A DNA stretch of 64,000 nucleotides from Chlamydiales bacterium (GTDB lineage: Bacteria; Chlamydiota; Chlamydiia; Chlamydiales; Simkaniaceae), in contig JACKPO010000002.1 of assembly GCA_024233515.1 (NCBI GenBank), forward strand, positions 62,001 to 126,000. The letters are read 5' to 3'. This document shows positions 20,995 to 29,879 of this stretch, in pieces (the stretch's first letter is position 1; each line of letters begins with the position of its first letter). The notes under the pieces are model-generated. The model was not told the origin of the DNA and did no database searches. It saw only the letters and a program-made list of their open reading frames with translations. The translations under genes and the position numbers were made by a program.

Positions 20995-23103
20995 ATGGGG
21001 ATGACCAAGGTAAAGGAACGTCCTTTAAAACAGCAAAAAGAGAACCTCTCTGCTCTCCTGGAAATGATCAAGGGAGCAAATGGGGTCTATGAGAAATTAG
21101 AGATTCTCAATGCCCTTCCTCAGGTGGATACCTATTTTTCTTTTTCTTCCCCCTTGAAGACTTTTTTAAGTGGTCTCTCCCTCGAATGTGAATATGTGAT
21201 TAAAGAGCTTTTTGCGATTGGACAAGGTAACCGTATTTTTGGTGAAATGCAAGAGGAGCACCTTCACCGTCTCCGTCCCCTTTTGGAAGATCTTTTGGCC
21301 CTAGAAACTTTTTATCAAGATTTTGGGGGAATTATTGGTTATCAACATCTTGTCCTCACCCTTCTCTGCGAATCTCGAGAAGAGGAGAGTGCAAAGTTCA
21401 TGCCACCTAAAGGGGTAGATGTGAGCCTTCCGACTGTCGAAATTTGTGAAAGGATTTTGGAAGGACTCAAAAAGCAAGGGGAAATGGGAGAGCTTTATCC
21501 CGTGGGTGGAGCAGCGGACCGCCTTCAACTCAAGGATGAAAAGACGGAAGAAGGACTCCCTGCCGCCCGCCTGATCTTTTTAGGTAAACCTCTTCTCGAA
21601 GGGGTGATTGCAGATCTTCAGGCGCGCGAGTATTTGTCCTACCAGCTTTTTGGAAAACAGGTGACGACACCGATTGGGATGATGACCTCGAATGTCAACC
21701 GGAATCATGAGCATATTCGCTCGATCTGTATTCAAAATCGATGGTTTGGTCGTCCCAAAAGTGCTTTTAAATTTTTCAAGCAACCCTCTGTTCCAACGTT
21801 TACGAAAAATGGGGATTGGTGTTTGCAGAAGCCGCTCAAACTTCTTCTGAAGCCAGGGGGACATGGGATGCTTTGGAAACTTCTTAAGCAAGGAAAGGTG
21901 TTCGACTGGTTTAAAGAGAGGGGAGTTAAAAAGACCCTTGTTCGGCAAATCAATAATCCGATGGCAGCAATAGATCATGGCCTCCTTGCTTTTCTAGGAA
22001 TTGGTCATCATCACGACAAAGCATTTGGTTTTGCCTCTTGCCCTCGCCTTGTGAATGCGCAGGAAGGGGTGAATGTGGTGAAAGAGATAGAGGGGAAAAA
22101 GGTTCTCACAAACATCGAATATTGCGACTTCGAAAAGTGCGGAATCGAAGATACTCCTGCAGAAGAAGGGGGGAAATATTCCCCGTTTCCATCGAATACC
22201 AATATCCTCTTCGCTGACGTGGAAGCAGTCGAGAAAGGGGTGGAAACTCTTCCTCATCCAGGGCTTCTCGTAAATTTTCGGAAAGGGCACCACTACCATG
22301 CGGGAGAAAGAAAAGAGGAGATCGCACGCTTAGAAACAACGATGCAAAACATTGCCGATGTCTTTGATGAAAAAGATGCTTACCTGACATTCAATGCAAG
22401 ACGAAAAACGATTTCAACAACAAAACGAAAATTAAGCCTGAAGGGAAAGATGCTCGAAACACCTGAGGGGTGTTATTTCGATTATATGCTCAATGCGAAA
22501 GAGCTCCTCGAGGCGCACTGTCAAATGGAACTTCCCACCTTCCCGGATGAGAAAACCTTTCTCCAAGAAGGGCCGTCGTTTTTGTTTAGTTATCATCCCG
22601 CTCTTGGGCCGCTCTACCCGATCATTGGGCAAAAAGTGCGGGGAGGAAAACTTGCCGACGGGAGCGAGCTTCAACTCGAGATTGTCGACCTCGATTTAGA
22701 AAACCTCCAGCTAGAGGGGAGTTTGTTAATTCATGCAACAGATCCCATGGGACACATGGAGAAGGGGATTCTGAAGTATTCTCATCGAAGTGGACGATGC
22801 CACATGAAAAATGTGACGGTTCTTAATGAAGGGATTGATTGGGAAGAGGATCACCTCTTTTGGAAGCATGAAGTCAAGCGACAAGCGGCGCTAAAAATCG
22901 TCCTCCATGGACATTCAGAGTTCCATGCGGAGAATCTTACGATCAAAGGGGATCTCACTTTGGAAGTTCCTCATGGGATGCGTATGCATGCAGAAATGAA
23001 AAACGGCCGGGTGATCTTTATCACCGAGCCGTTTGAATCTACAGGTCCCTTCTGGATCTACACTGTAGGTACTCAAAAGAGAATCACGTTGACTAGGGCT
23101 TAG
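20995..23103 (+). CDS. UTP-sugar-1-phosphate uridylyltransferase, plant UGP3-like
   Basis: A 702-aa protein of the UDPGP family. The nucleotide loop is PVGGAADRLQL (169-179); VTTPIGMMTSNVN (223-235) and KPGGHGMLWKL (286-296) are substrate motifs, followed by VRQINNP, FGFASCPR and EGVN. The KPGGHG...WKLL...VRQ.NNP...FGFASC...EG.N series is what I recall for the plastid pyrophosphorylase UGP3 of plants, which makes UDP-glucose for sulfolipid. Residues 440-700 contain an additional beta-rich tail (LKGDLTLEVPHG, right-handed repeats likely). It sits upstream of prfB in the conserved chlamydial block. ATG 20995 or 21001 could be the start. Confidence 0.75.
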   Translation: MGMTKVKERPLKQQKENLSALLEMIKGANGVYEKLEILNALPQVDTYFSFSSPLKTFLSGLSLECEYVIKELFAIGQGNRIFGEMQEEHLHRLRPLLEDLLALETFYQDFGGIIGYQHLVLTLLCESREEESAKFMPPKGVDVSLPTVEICERILEGLKKQGEMGELYPVGGAADRLQLKDEKTEEGLPAARLIFLGKPLLEGVIADLQAREYLSYQLFGKQVTTPIGMMTSNVNRNHEHIRSICIQNRWFGRPKSAFKFFKQPSVPTFTKNGDWCLQKPLKLLLKPGGHGMLWKLLKQGKVFDWFKERGVKKTLVRQINNPMAAIDHGLLAFLGIGHHHDKAFGFASCPRLVNAQEGVNVVKEIEGKKVLTNIEYCDFEKCGIEDTPAEEGGKYSPFPSNTNILFADVEAVEKGVETLPHPGLLVNFRKGHHYHAGERKEEIARLETTMQNIADVFDEKDAYLTFNARRKTISTTKRKLSLKGKMLETPEGCYFDYMLNAKELLEAHCQMELPTFPDEKTFLQEGPSFLFSYHPALGPLYPIIGQKVRGGKLADGSELQLEIVDLDLENLQLEGSLLIHATDPMGHMEKGILKYSHRSGRCHMKNVTVLNEGIDWEEDHLFWKHEVKRQAALKIVLHGHSEFHAENLTIKGDLTLEVPHGMRMHAEMKNGRVIFITEPFESTGPFWIYTVGTQKRITLTRA

Positions 23104-23353
23104 AGCCTTTCATCCAGCTAACAGCTGCACCTGTCAAGATCGTCACCGCAATTCCTGCCCCAAATTGTACAGAAGTAAGGGGGTTAAATCGAAGAGCATT
23201 TGGCCAGTAGCTCGCGCCATGTCTGATGTAAGGCATTGCGACTGCACCTGTTTTTTGCCAAAGAGGAGTGGTTGAGAATTTGCTGCAGGAAAGTGCCACT
23301 GTGTTCCAAGTTCCTACTGCAGTGCCTTGGATTCCAGTTAATAATGATGTCAT
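23093..23353 (-). CDS. small membrane protein
   Basis: An 86-aa protein with one clear membrane helix near the C-terminus (FGAGIAVTILTGAAVSWM, about residues 64-81) and a short basic end. A strong Shine-Dalgarno (ACGGAGGT) precedes the ATG by 7 bases, which supports a real gene. Its 3' end overlaps the convergent uridylyltransferase gene by 11 bases. The style resembles the 173-aa membrane protein at 41273; an inclusion or outer-surface role is possible but unproven. Confidence 0.6.
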   Translation of the reverse strand: MTSLLTGIQGTAVGTWNTVALSCSKFSTTPLWQKTGAVAMPYIRHGASYWPNALRFNPLTSVQFGAGIAVTILTGAAVSWMKGSKP

Positions 23354-23482
23354 GTTTTGACCTCCGTAAAAATATTTTTTAATAGGGGTTACCCAATTGT
23401 TAATGCTGCAAAGATTATAGAGGAAAAGTCTTTATTGTAAAGGGGGAAAGTTTTATGATGACCCTCTCGACCAGGAGAAGAT

Positions 23483-24578
23483 ATGAACGAAGAGATCAAA
23501 GGAAAACTGAAAGATATCGATAGCCGCCTCATTCACATGTGGAGGTATCTTTGACTTAGAGGTCAAAGAAAAAGAGGTTCAAGAGCTTGAAAAAAAGATG
23601 GAGGAGGGAGATTTTTGGTCCGATAACGAAGCGGCTCAAAAAATTATTAATGCGTGTAATACCCTGAAAGGGTGGACCCAGCCTTATGCCCAAATCAAGA
23701 AAAGATTTAATGCTGCAAAAGAACTTTTAGAAGAGATCGAAGAGGAAGACGATCCTCCCCTTTATCAAGAACTTTTGCAAGAGATCGAAGCGGTTGAAAA
23801 AGGGCTCGAAGATCTCGAAGTGAAAAAAATGCTCTCCGGAGAGCTCGATAATAAGAATTGTTATCTCACGGTCAATGCAGGAGCAGGAGGAACGGAGTCC
23901 TGTGACTGGGCTTCGATGCTTCTTAGGATGTATCAGAAGTGGGCCGCAAAGCGTGGATGGAAAGTTGATGTCATTGAAAAACTCGATGGAGAGGTCGCGG
24001 GGATCAAAAATGCAACGATCCAAATGACAGGTCCTTTTGCTTATGGCTATTGCAAAGCGGAAAAAGGGGTTCACCGTCTCGTCCGTATTTCTCCCTTCGA
24101 TAGCAATGCTCGGCGTCATACAAGCTTTGTCTCTGTCGATGTGACCCCGCTCATTGAGGATGACATCCAAATCGAAATTAAACCGGAAGAGATTCGCATC
24201 GATACCTTTCGCGCTTCGGGCGCAGGGGGGCAGCATGTCAACACCACTGACTCTGCTGTTCGGATCACCCATGTTCCATCAGGGATTGTTGTCTCGTGTC
24301 AGGGAGAGCGCTCGCAGTTGCAGAATAAGGAAACATGTCTTAAGATGCTCCGTTCAAAGCTCTATGAAAAAGAGATTCTGGAGCGAGAAGAAGCCCTAGA
24401 GAAGATAGGGGGCGAGAAGAAAGAGATTGCATGGGGCTCACAGATCCGCAACTACGTCTTTCAACCCTACACCCTTGTCAAAGATACTCGAACAAAGTAT
24501 GAAGAGGGAAATATTCAAGAGGTCATGGATGGATCCCTCGATGGGTTTGTCAATGCTTACCTAAAGGAATTTGGTTAG
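23483..24578 (+). CDS. prfB: peptide chain release factor 2, programmed +1 frameshift
   Basis: RF2 recognises UGA and UAA stops. The ATG at 23483 (AGGAGAAG upstream) opens a 23-codon frame ending at an in-frame TGA (23552-23554) inside GGAGGTATCTTTGAC, the classical RF2 shift site with an internal Shine-Dalgarno. A +1 slip at CTT gives LDLEVKEKEVQEL and continues in the frame that includes the catalytic GGQ (GAGGQHVNT) and ends at 24578. The tripeptide region GRV/SPF is seen as RISPFDS. The stop overlaps the GTG of the next gene by one base. A read without the shift would start falsely at 23598. Confidence 0.95.
23541..23555 (+). promoter_or_regulatory. RF2 recoding site
   Basis: GGAGGTAT stimulates the slip and CTT-TGA-C is the slippery codon plus stop. 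Low RF2 levels slow termination at this TGA and favour the +1 shift, giving autoregulation. Confidence 0.95.
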
Positions 24579-25093
24579 TGAAAATCAGCGAAGATAGCGC
24601 CTTTGACATTCGGTACTCGAAAGAGGAAGATCGTCCGTTTTTAGAAAAATGGCTTGGAGAGTGCCGCAGATGGTATCCCGTCTCTTCTGATAAAGATGTG
24701 GAAGCGATGGCGAAAAATTGGATTGGATTTTATCGCTATGGGGCAAGTTTAACCGCGACCTATCAAAATACCCCTGTGGGTGTGGCGACTCTTTTTCTGA
24801 TGCCTTATCGGAAAGTGATTCACCATTGTTTGGTTTACCTGATTGTCGATCCGCAGCACGCGCGGCAAGGAGTAGGCTCTTCTTTGATCAAAAACATCAA
24901 TCACCTAGGGAAAAGTTACTTCCGTTTCGAATGGATGAACATCGAACTTTTCGAAGGGTGCCCAGCGATCCCCCTCCTTGAAAAAGCGGGGTATACCGAG
25001 GTCTTTAAACAAGAAAAATTCGTGAAGCTCGATGGGGAATATTTGGGGCGTCATCTCTATCAAATCAACTTTAAGGAAAAAGATGGCAAGTAA
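24578..25093 (+). CDS. GNAT-family acetyltransferase
   Basis: A 171-aa N-acetyltransferase. The acetyl-CoA binding core is LIVDPQHARQGVGSSLIKNI (about residues 88-107, Q/RxxGxG/A motif), and the C-terminal strand EKAGYTEVFKQEKFV is typical. Starts with GTG at 24578 overlapping the prfB stop; overlaps the next acetyltransferase by 11 bases. The two are clearly paralogues from a tandem duplication (WLGEC..WYPVS versus WLQQPGVLEGFPMS). Acetyl acceptor unknown. Confidence 0.85.
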   Translation: MKISEDSAFDIRYSKEEDRPFLEKWLGECRRWYPVSSDKDVEAMAKNWIGFYRYGASLTATYQNTPVGVATLFLMPYRKVIHHCLVYLIVDPQHARQGVGSSLIKNINHLGKSYFRFEWMNIELFEGCPAIPLLEKAGYTEVFKQEKFVKLDGEYLGRHLYQINFKEKDGK

Positions 25094-25586
25094 GAAACCT
25101 CTTGTAACCTTTCGTCCGACTGTTGTCGAGGACTTGGAACATTATAAAGAATGGCTTCAACAGCCTGGTGTTTTAGAGGGTTTCCCAATGAGTGACAAAC
25201 GGGAGATCGATGATGCGGTGAGGTTGTGGCATCAATATCTTGCGAAGGGAGCGTCAATTACAGCCCTTTATAAGAAAAAGCCGGTGGGGGCAGCCAATCT
25301 CTACATTCAAGATGTCGAAAAGTTGAAACATCAATCGCTCTTTGTCATCCTTGTCGATGAAAAATACCGGGGACAGGGCGTTGGAACCCTTCTTTTAAAA
25401 GAGGTGCAAAAGCTGGCGAAAAACAAGTTTGGAGTCGAAATTCTTCATTTAGAAGTCTACGATAAAAACCCTGCGATTCGTCTTTATGAGAGGGTAGGCT
25501 TCAAGAAATATGGACATCACCCCGACTATTTGAAAGATATTCACGGGAAATATTACGGAAAAATCCTCATGCAAATGGAGCTTTGA
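25083..25586 (+). CDS. GNAT-family acetyltransferase (tandem paralogue)
   Basis: A 167-aa N-acetyltransferase with LVDEKYRGQGVGTLLLKEV as acetyl-CoA motif (about residues 90-108) and YERVGFKKYGHHPDY at the C-terminus. ATG 25083, with AAGGA 8 bases upstream, is preferred to the upstream start at 25032 because the latter lies within the previous gene. It ends 10 bases before yebC; the run prfB-GNAT-GNAT-yebC reads as one operon and extends the order seen in Chlamydia (prfB-CT458-yebC). Confidence 0.85.
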   Translation: MASKKPLVTFRPTVVEDLEHYKEWLQQPGVLEGFPMSDKREIDDAVRLWHQYLAKGASITALYKKKPVGAANLYIQDVEKLKHQSLFVILVDEKYRGQGVGTLLLKEVQKLAKNKFGVEILHLEVYDKNPAIRLYERVGFKKYGHHPDYLKDIHGKYYGKILMQMEL

Positions 25587-25596
25587 GTCATCAATT

Positions 25597-26313
25597 ATGG
25601 CTGGACACAGTAAATGGGCAAACATCAAACATAAAAAAGAGCGGGCTGATGCAAAGAAGGGTAAAGTTATCTCGCGGTGTGCCAAGGAGATCATCTCTGC
25701 GGTAAAGCAGGGAGGACCTGACCCAAAATCGAACACAAAACTCCGCTTAGCTCTCCAAAAAGCGAAAGGGGCCAATGTCCCCTCTGATGTGATTGAACGG
25801 AACATCAAGAAGGCAGCAAGTGCCGATCAAGCAGACTTTACAGAGCTCACTTATGAGCTTTACGGTCATGGTGGGGTTGGAATCATTGTCGATGCGATGA
25901 CCGATAATAAGAATCGGACCGCTTCAGATCTACGGATTGCAACCAATAAAAAAGGGGGGACGATCGCCTCTCCTGGATCTGTTGCTTTTAACTTTGACCG
26001 AAAGGGGATTCTCCAAATCAATCAAGATCAAGGGGACGAAGAGAGCCTCTTCATGCAAGCCTCAGAAGCGGGAGCAGAGGACTTTGATACGACTGAGGAA
26101 GGGTTCCTTGTCGTCACCTCTCCTGAGCTTCTCTACGAAGTGAAGGAAAAGCTCGAAGCCGCAGGGGTTGCTGTGCAGGATGAGAGTCTTGAGATGCTTC
26201 CCAAAACAACGGTTGCTTGCGACCAGGAAACAAAAGAGGCCAACTTGGGCCTCATTGACTTTTTAGAAAACCTTGATGATGTCGATGCTGTCTTCCATAA
26301 CATGGAAGATTAA
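25597..26313 (+). CDS. yebC: YebC/PmpR-family protein
   Basis: A 238-aa member of the YebC/TACO1 family, matching from MAGHSKWANIKHKKERAD to the C-terminal DVDAVFHNM. The conserved GHGGVGIIVDAMTDNKNRT block is at about residues 90-108. Relatives act as transcriptional regulators or help ribosomes at difficult sequences. The start is fixed by the invariant MAGHSKW. Last gene of the prfB operon; convergent with the 252-aa gene only 3 bases after its stop. Confidence 0.95.
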   Translation: MAGHSKWANIKHKKERADAKKGKVISRCAKEIISAVKQGGPDPKSNTKLRLALQKAKGANVPSDVIERNIKKAASADQADFTELTYELYGHGGVGIIVDAMTDNKNRTASDLRIATNKKGGTIASPGSVAFNFDRKGILQINQDQGDEESLFMQASEAGAEDFDTTEEGFLVVTSPELLYEVKEKLEAAGVAVQDESLEMLPKTTVACDQETKEANLGLIDFLENLDDVDAVFHNMED

Positions 26314-26316
26314 CGA

Positions 26317-27075
26317 TTATTCATGAAAGAATTTAAATGAGCTGAGCATCTTTCTCTGGTAATGGGTGTCTTCTGCAAATCCAGCGCGGTCTGTTTGATA
26401 GGTATGAATTTTTACCATGGTATGCATCGCATCCTCAGAGAAAAAGGCATACCAATTGACCCCGTTTTTAAATCCTTCTTCGCCACGCTCGATCATCGCC
26501 ATTTTTGTTCGGCGGATCTCATCTAGAAGAGACTTTTCAGGATCGATGGCGTACTCGGGATAGGTCTCATTGAGGAGTGTGACATACGCTTCCACATCTT
26601 CGTTTGTAATAGATTCAGGGTGATCATAGAAAGGGGCAAGCTCTTTGCGGATCGCTGCCTCGTCCTCTTCTAACTGGGTGGGATTGGTGATGCGGAGTTG
26701 AAATCCAGGACTCAGTTTAACCATCACAAAGTCATCAACTGCATTTTCAAGGGATTGTTTCGCTCTTTGGAGCTCCTCAAGGAGGTTTTTCTCAGGATCA
26801 ATCGGGCTTTGTGGATTCGCGCAGTTAAATTGCTTAATAAAGGCTTCGAGAGTCTCGGCATTGAGTTCTTTGGGGGCGAAGGGGAAGTCTTTGAGGGCTT
26901 CGATCAGGGCATCGCGATTTTCAAAAATAAACTTTACAGATTGGACGCGGGATCCATCGAGCGCAGTGGGCTGCGGGTAGACGAAACTTGCGAGCCAAGA
27001 GCCCCATCCTTGGGTTTCATTTTTAACTTGTTGATGGTCAGTTGATAAAGTATTGTTTGTGACTGTTGTTGCCAT
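26317..27075 (-). CDS. hypothetical protein with an internal duplication
   Basis: A 252-aa soluble protein, no family recognised. Two related segments can be seen: residues about 73-120 (LNAETLEAFIKQFN...IDPEKNLLEELQR) and about 155-205 (ITNEDVEAYVTLLN...IDPEKSLLDEIRR), each with the identical core IDPEK. The N-terminus is Thr/Asn-rich and unstructured (ATTVTNNTLSTDHQQ), like some secreted chlamydial effectors, but no test is possible here. AAGGGGAAAG precedes the ATG, and an extended -10 (TGGTATAAT) lies upstream. Confidence 0.65.
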   Translation of the reverse strand: MATTVTNNTLSTDHQQVKNETQGWGSWLASFVYPQPTALDGSRVQSVKFIFENRDALIEALKDFPFAPKELNAETLEAFIKQFNCANPQSPIDPEKNLLEELQRAKQSLENAVDDFVMVKLSPGFQLRITNPTQLEEDEAAIRKELAPFYDHPESITNEDVEAYVTLLNETYPEYAIDPEKSLLDEIRRTKMAMIERGEEGFKNGVNWYAFFSEDAMHTMVKIHTYQTDRAGFAEDTHYQRKMLSSFKFFHE

Positions 27076-27109
27076 GCTTTCCCCTTCATTTTTGAATAAA
27101 TAAAGTAAT

Positions 27110-27118
27110 ATTATACCA
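27110..27118 (-). promoter_or_regulatory. extended -10 promoter of the 252-aa gene
   Basis: TGGTATAAT on the minus strand (27118-27110) is a perfect extended -10 element 35 bases before the ATG; no good -35 is seen. Confidence 0.4.
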
Positions 27119-27152
27119 TAGATTCAATTATATATTAATAATAATAAATATT

Positions 27153-29762
27153 TTAATGTATTGATATTATTGGAAGTTGTTGGTAAAACAGCTTGTCAAG
27201 GTTGGGGGTGAGGTGAGTCCGGATGAAAGTATGCTGCCGCTCCCCGACAGGATTGTATGTCACCACAAGCTTATCATTGGCATGCTTTTTGGGAATCGGA
27301 TGGGCAAGTTTAAAGAAATAGCGCCAAGCGCGCCAGATGAGCTCTGATGTTTCCGCTAGGTTTAGGCTGATTCCTGTTTTTCTCCAGGCTTCGAGGCGTC
27401 TCCCTTTAAAACGGTAGCTCAATCCATAATCATCGTAGTCTTTAATCGATCGGAATTGACTGATAGAGATGTAGTCTTTTCCTTTTTCAAGGTGTTCAAT
27501 GCGACGGAGGTGGACTTCCGTTTCATGGATTTGTTCATGGTCGGAAAACGGAATCACTTTAAAGACATGGAGTGAAACATCGATAGGAAAATCTCCACCG
27601 GTTCTTGCCTCTTGTTCAGCAGCCATCTGCAACCCTTTCCCTAAAAATGTTCCCTTGGTGGCAAGAGAGACGATATCATCGAGCTCTGTGACGTGGTGGA
27701 AGGAAAGATGGACGTCTAGTTGTTTTAAGAGTTCTTTTTGACAGAGGATGAAGTTGGTGAAGAGAGCATCATCTATATCATCGATTTTGAGGGTACTATG
27801 TGTATAGAGATCAAGGTTGGTGATTGGGATCCGATTTTCGGCAAAGGTTTGCCTCACGAGGTCGTTTTGTGCATCAAAGCCTCCTAGGCTATTCCCAATA
27901 GAGGCAAGAGGACGAGGAGGCTGCCCTTGAACAAGCTTGGTGAAGCGGTAAAAATCATCTGCGTCATAAGGAGCAAGGGTAAGAACTGTAGCGATATAGT
28001 GTTTTACAGCAAGGAGTTGATCTTGTCCTGAGAGTGTTTCGACACCTTGAAGATGGGCAGATAAGCTCTCGATCATGTGAGCTCCCTCTTCGCGCGTCAT
28101 TTTTTTCTCATGGATCCGTTTACTGACCTCGACTTGAAGAGCAGCATGAACGTTTTTGAGATGGGGGATGAGGTCTTCGTAGGGGCCGTTTGCTTGAACG
28201 CGCTCAAGCGTTTTCATGGCCAGGGCAAAGTGTCCCATCCAGACAGGAAGTGTAAATTCTCTGAAGAGGGCTCGGTCTTCTTTGAGGGTGGTGCTGCTAA
28301 ATTGCGCTCCAGCATCTTTTCCTAAATCGCGTGTGAGCGTTGGTCCTCCTCGCATAGCATAACGGTCAGGAGTTGTATCTCGTGGAGCACGAATGACCGG
28401 GTATTTGCTGTCATAGTCTTCACAAGCAGGGCGAAATACATACCACATCTTTCCATGCCCAGAGTCGACCCCTTGATCGACCCGGTAGTAAATCGTTTCT
28501 CCTTGATCATTTTTATAAGGAGAAGGGATCAGGGCGCCAACTTCCCAATTGTCGGGTTCAAGACTTCGCATCAGATGTTTTTTTACAACGATCTTCGTCA
28601 GGGCTTCGTAGAAATAATGGTCGACTTTTTTTCGTAGAGGAGTTTCGCCAGGAAAAGGATCTTTCATCTCTTGGAATACTTGAAGGAGCTCTTGTTGGTC
28701 TACCCATGGGCGGAAGGTGTTTCGATCGGTCACCTCTTCATTGTAGGCTCCTCTAATTATTTTCATAAATTTACGTCCGGTATAGAGAGATTCCCAATCT
28801 TTAGCAGGGGTCTCAAGAAGAGAAACAAGCTTTCCAAAGGTCTTTTCGGTGAAATATTCTGAAGGGAAAGGTTGTCCTTGAACGCCTCCAAGTGCGATAT
28901 GGAGATCGGCAACGGTTGCCTCTTTTCCAAGCTTTTCGAGGATCGCGCGCGCTTCACGCATTGTAAAGGGATGGTCTCCTCCTCTCAGTAGGGGAAGGAG
29001 CTGGTCGCTATATCGATTCGATGCTAAAAAGAGAGAAACGCGACTTCCTAGTCTCGTCACATCATTCATCTCAATGTTATTCATCCCAATGTTGCAAAAG
29101 TAAATATGCTTTGGCTCAAGGGGAAGTCCTTTTTCTCGCATTTTTGCAAAATCGAAGCCGTAGATTTTTTGGATTTCAGAAAGCTTCGCGCGTCCCACTT
29201 CCCTCTCTAGGAAAGAGACGTAAGCATCCATCGCTTCTCGATTTTGCTCCTCCCATTCAGCCATCATCTTTGGCTGGAAAATGCGGCGGAAAATAGCTTC
29301 AATTTTGGAAAACCCTTTTGTTAGGTGGATCATCCCTTTCGTGACCACAAGGCGTGGACGAGAAGAAATCCAGCTTCCAAGGAGTTTTGATTCTTCGATT
29401 TGATGTGTCTCAAAAAAGTGGGTTGCAGCGCGGGTGTAGCCATCCTTGAATGTGGGGACGTCAACCCCTATCGATTCAGTGAATGCCCGTTGAACTTGAC
29501 GGTTTGTTGAGAGATCAATTTCGTCTTGGAGATCTTGGTAGGGGATGTCGAGCTCGTGGACTCGGTCATCCTCAAGTAATAATTTGATAGTCCACTTTCC
29601 AGAAGCGTCATCTTGAGCGTAGTCTGTGATGGTAAAGGGATCCGAAATAACCTCCGCTGCGCGCGCATAAAAAGCGCTGAGAAGAGAAGTCATTGTCCCT
29701 TCAGACTGAACGGTATAGAGATCCCAAGGAGTCTCAATCTGACGAGCGTTTATGATATCCAT
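27153..29762 (-). CDS. large hypothetical protein with a GNSLGG lipase-like motif
   Basis: An 869-aa protein, no family recognised. No signal peptide and no membrane helix are apparent. Near residue 622 it contains SIGNSLGGFDAQND, which fits the GxSxG nucleophile elbow of alpha/beta hydrolases; a candidate Asp (DLYTHST region) and His (LSFHHVTEL) follow within 90 residues, so a lipase or thioesterase domain over about 590-760 is possible. The N-terminal 500 residues are charged and mixed. Promoter has an extended -10 as in the neighbouring gene. Size and context suggest a secreted effector, which is inference. Confidence 0.65.
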   Translation of the reverse strand: MDIINARQIETPWDLYTVQSEGTMTSLLSAFYARAAEVISDPFTITDYAQDDASGKWTIKLLLEDDRVHELDIPYQDLQDEIDLSTNRQVQRAFTESIGVDVPTFKDGYTRAATHFFETHQIEESKLLGSWISSRPRLVVTKGMIHLTKGFSKIEAIFRRIFQPKMMAEWEEQNREAMDAYVSFLEREVGRAKLSEIQKIYGFDFAKMREKGLPLEPKHIYFCNIGMNNIEMNDVTRLGSRVSLFLASNRYSDQLLPLLRGGDHPFTMREARAILEKLGKEATVADLHIALGGVQGQPFPSEYFTEKTFGKLVSLLETPAKDWESLYTGRKFMKIIRGAYNEEVTDRNTFRPWVDQQELLQVFQEMKDPFPGETPLRKKVDHYFYEALTKIVVKKHLMRSLEPDNWEVGALIPSPYKNDQGETIYYRVDQGVDSGHGKMWYVFRPACEDYDSKYPVIRAPRDTTPDRYAMRGGPTLTRDLGKDAGAQFSSTTLKEDRALFREFTLPVWMGHFALAMKTLERVQANGPYEDLIPHLKNVHAALQVEVSKRIHEKKMTREEGAHMIESLSAHLQGVETLSGQDQLLAVKHYIATVLTLAPYDADDFYRFTKLVQGQPPRPLASIGNSLGGFDAQNDLVRQTFAENRIPITNLDLYTHSTLKIDDIDDALFTNFILCQKELLKQLDVHLSFHHVTELDDIVSLATKGTFLGKGLQMAAEQEARTGGDFPIDVSLHVFKVIPFSDHEQIHETEVHLRRIEHLEKGKDYISISQFRSIKDYDDYGLSYRFKGRRLEAWRKTGISLNLAETSELIWRAWRYFFKLAHPIPKKHANDKLVVTYNPVGERQHTFIRTHLTPNLDKLFYQQLPIISIH

Positions 29763-29793
29763 TTTTATCCCACTTCTTACAAAGAGTTCTATT

Positions 29794-29802
29794 ATTATAA
29801 CA
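29794..29802 (-). promoter_or_regulatory. extended -10 promoter of the 869-aa gene
   Basis: TGTTATAAT on the minus strand (29802-29794), 32 bases before the start codon, in a very AT-rich divergent intergenic region. Confidence 0.4.
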
Positions 29803-29842
29803 TATTTAATATTAAAAATTTATATAACAAATTTTTTAAAAA

Positions 29843-29857
29843 TGAGAATAATTATCC
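29843..29857. promoter_or_regulatory. Fur-box-like 7-1-7 inverted repeat
   Basis: TGAGAATAATTATCC differs from the 7-1-7 Fur core TGATAATNATTATCA at two positions. It lies in the divergent region, 23 bases before the glucosidase start and 81 bases before the 869-aa gene. Chance occurrence in AT-rich DNA is possible. Confidence 0.3.
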
Positions 29858-29879
29858 TCTCTTCATGTATACGGAGGGA

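Noticed and set aside
20984..21090. Short upstream frame starting ATG at 20984 with GGAG before it, overlapping the uridylyltransferase start
   Set aside because: It has a good ribosome site but only about 35 codons and no known product; may reflect start uncertainty of the main gene, so not listed as a gene.
29613..29879. N-terminal extension of the glucosidase frame by 89 codons
   Set aside because: The extension is antisense to the 869-aa gene and its AT-rich promoter region; the family N-terminus begins near 29880.
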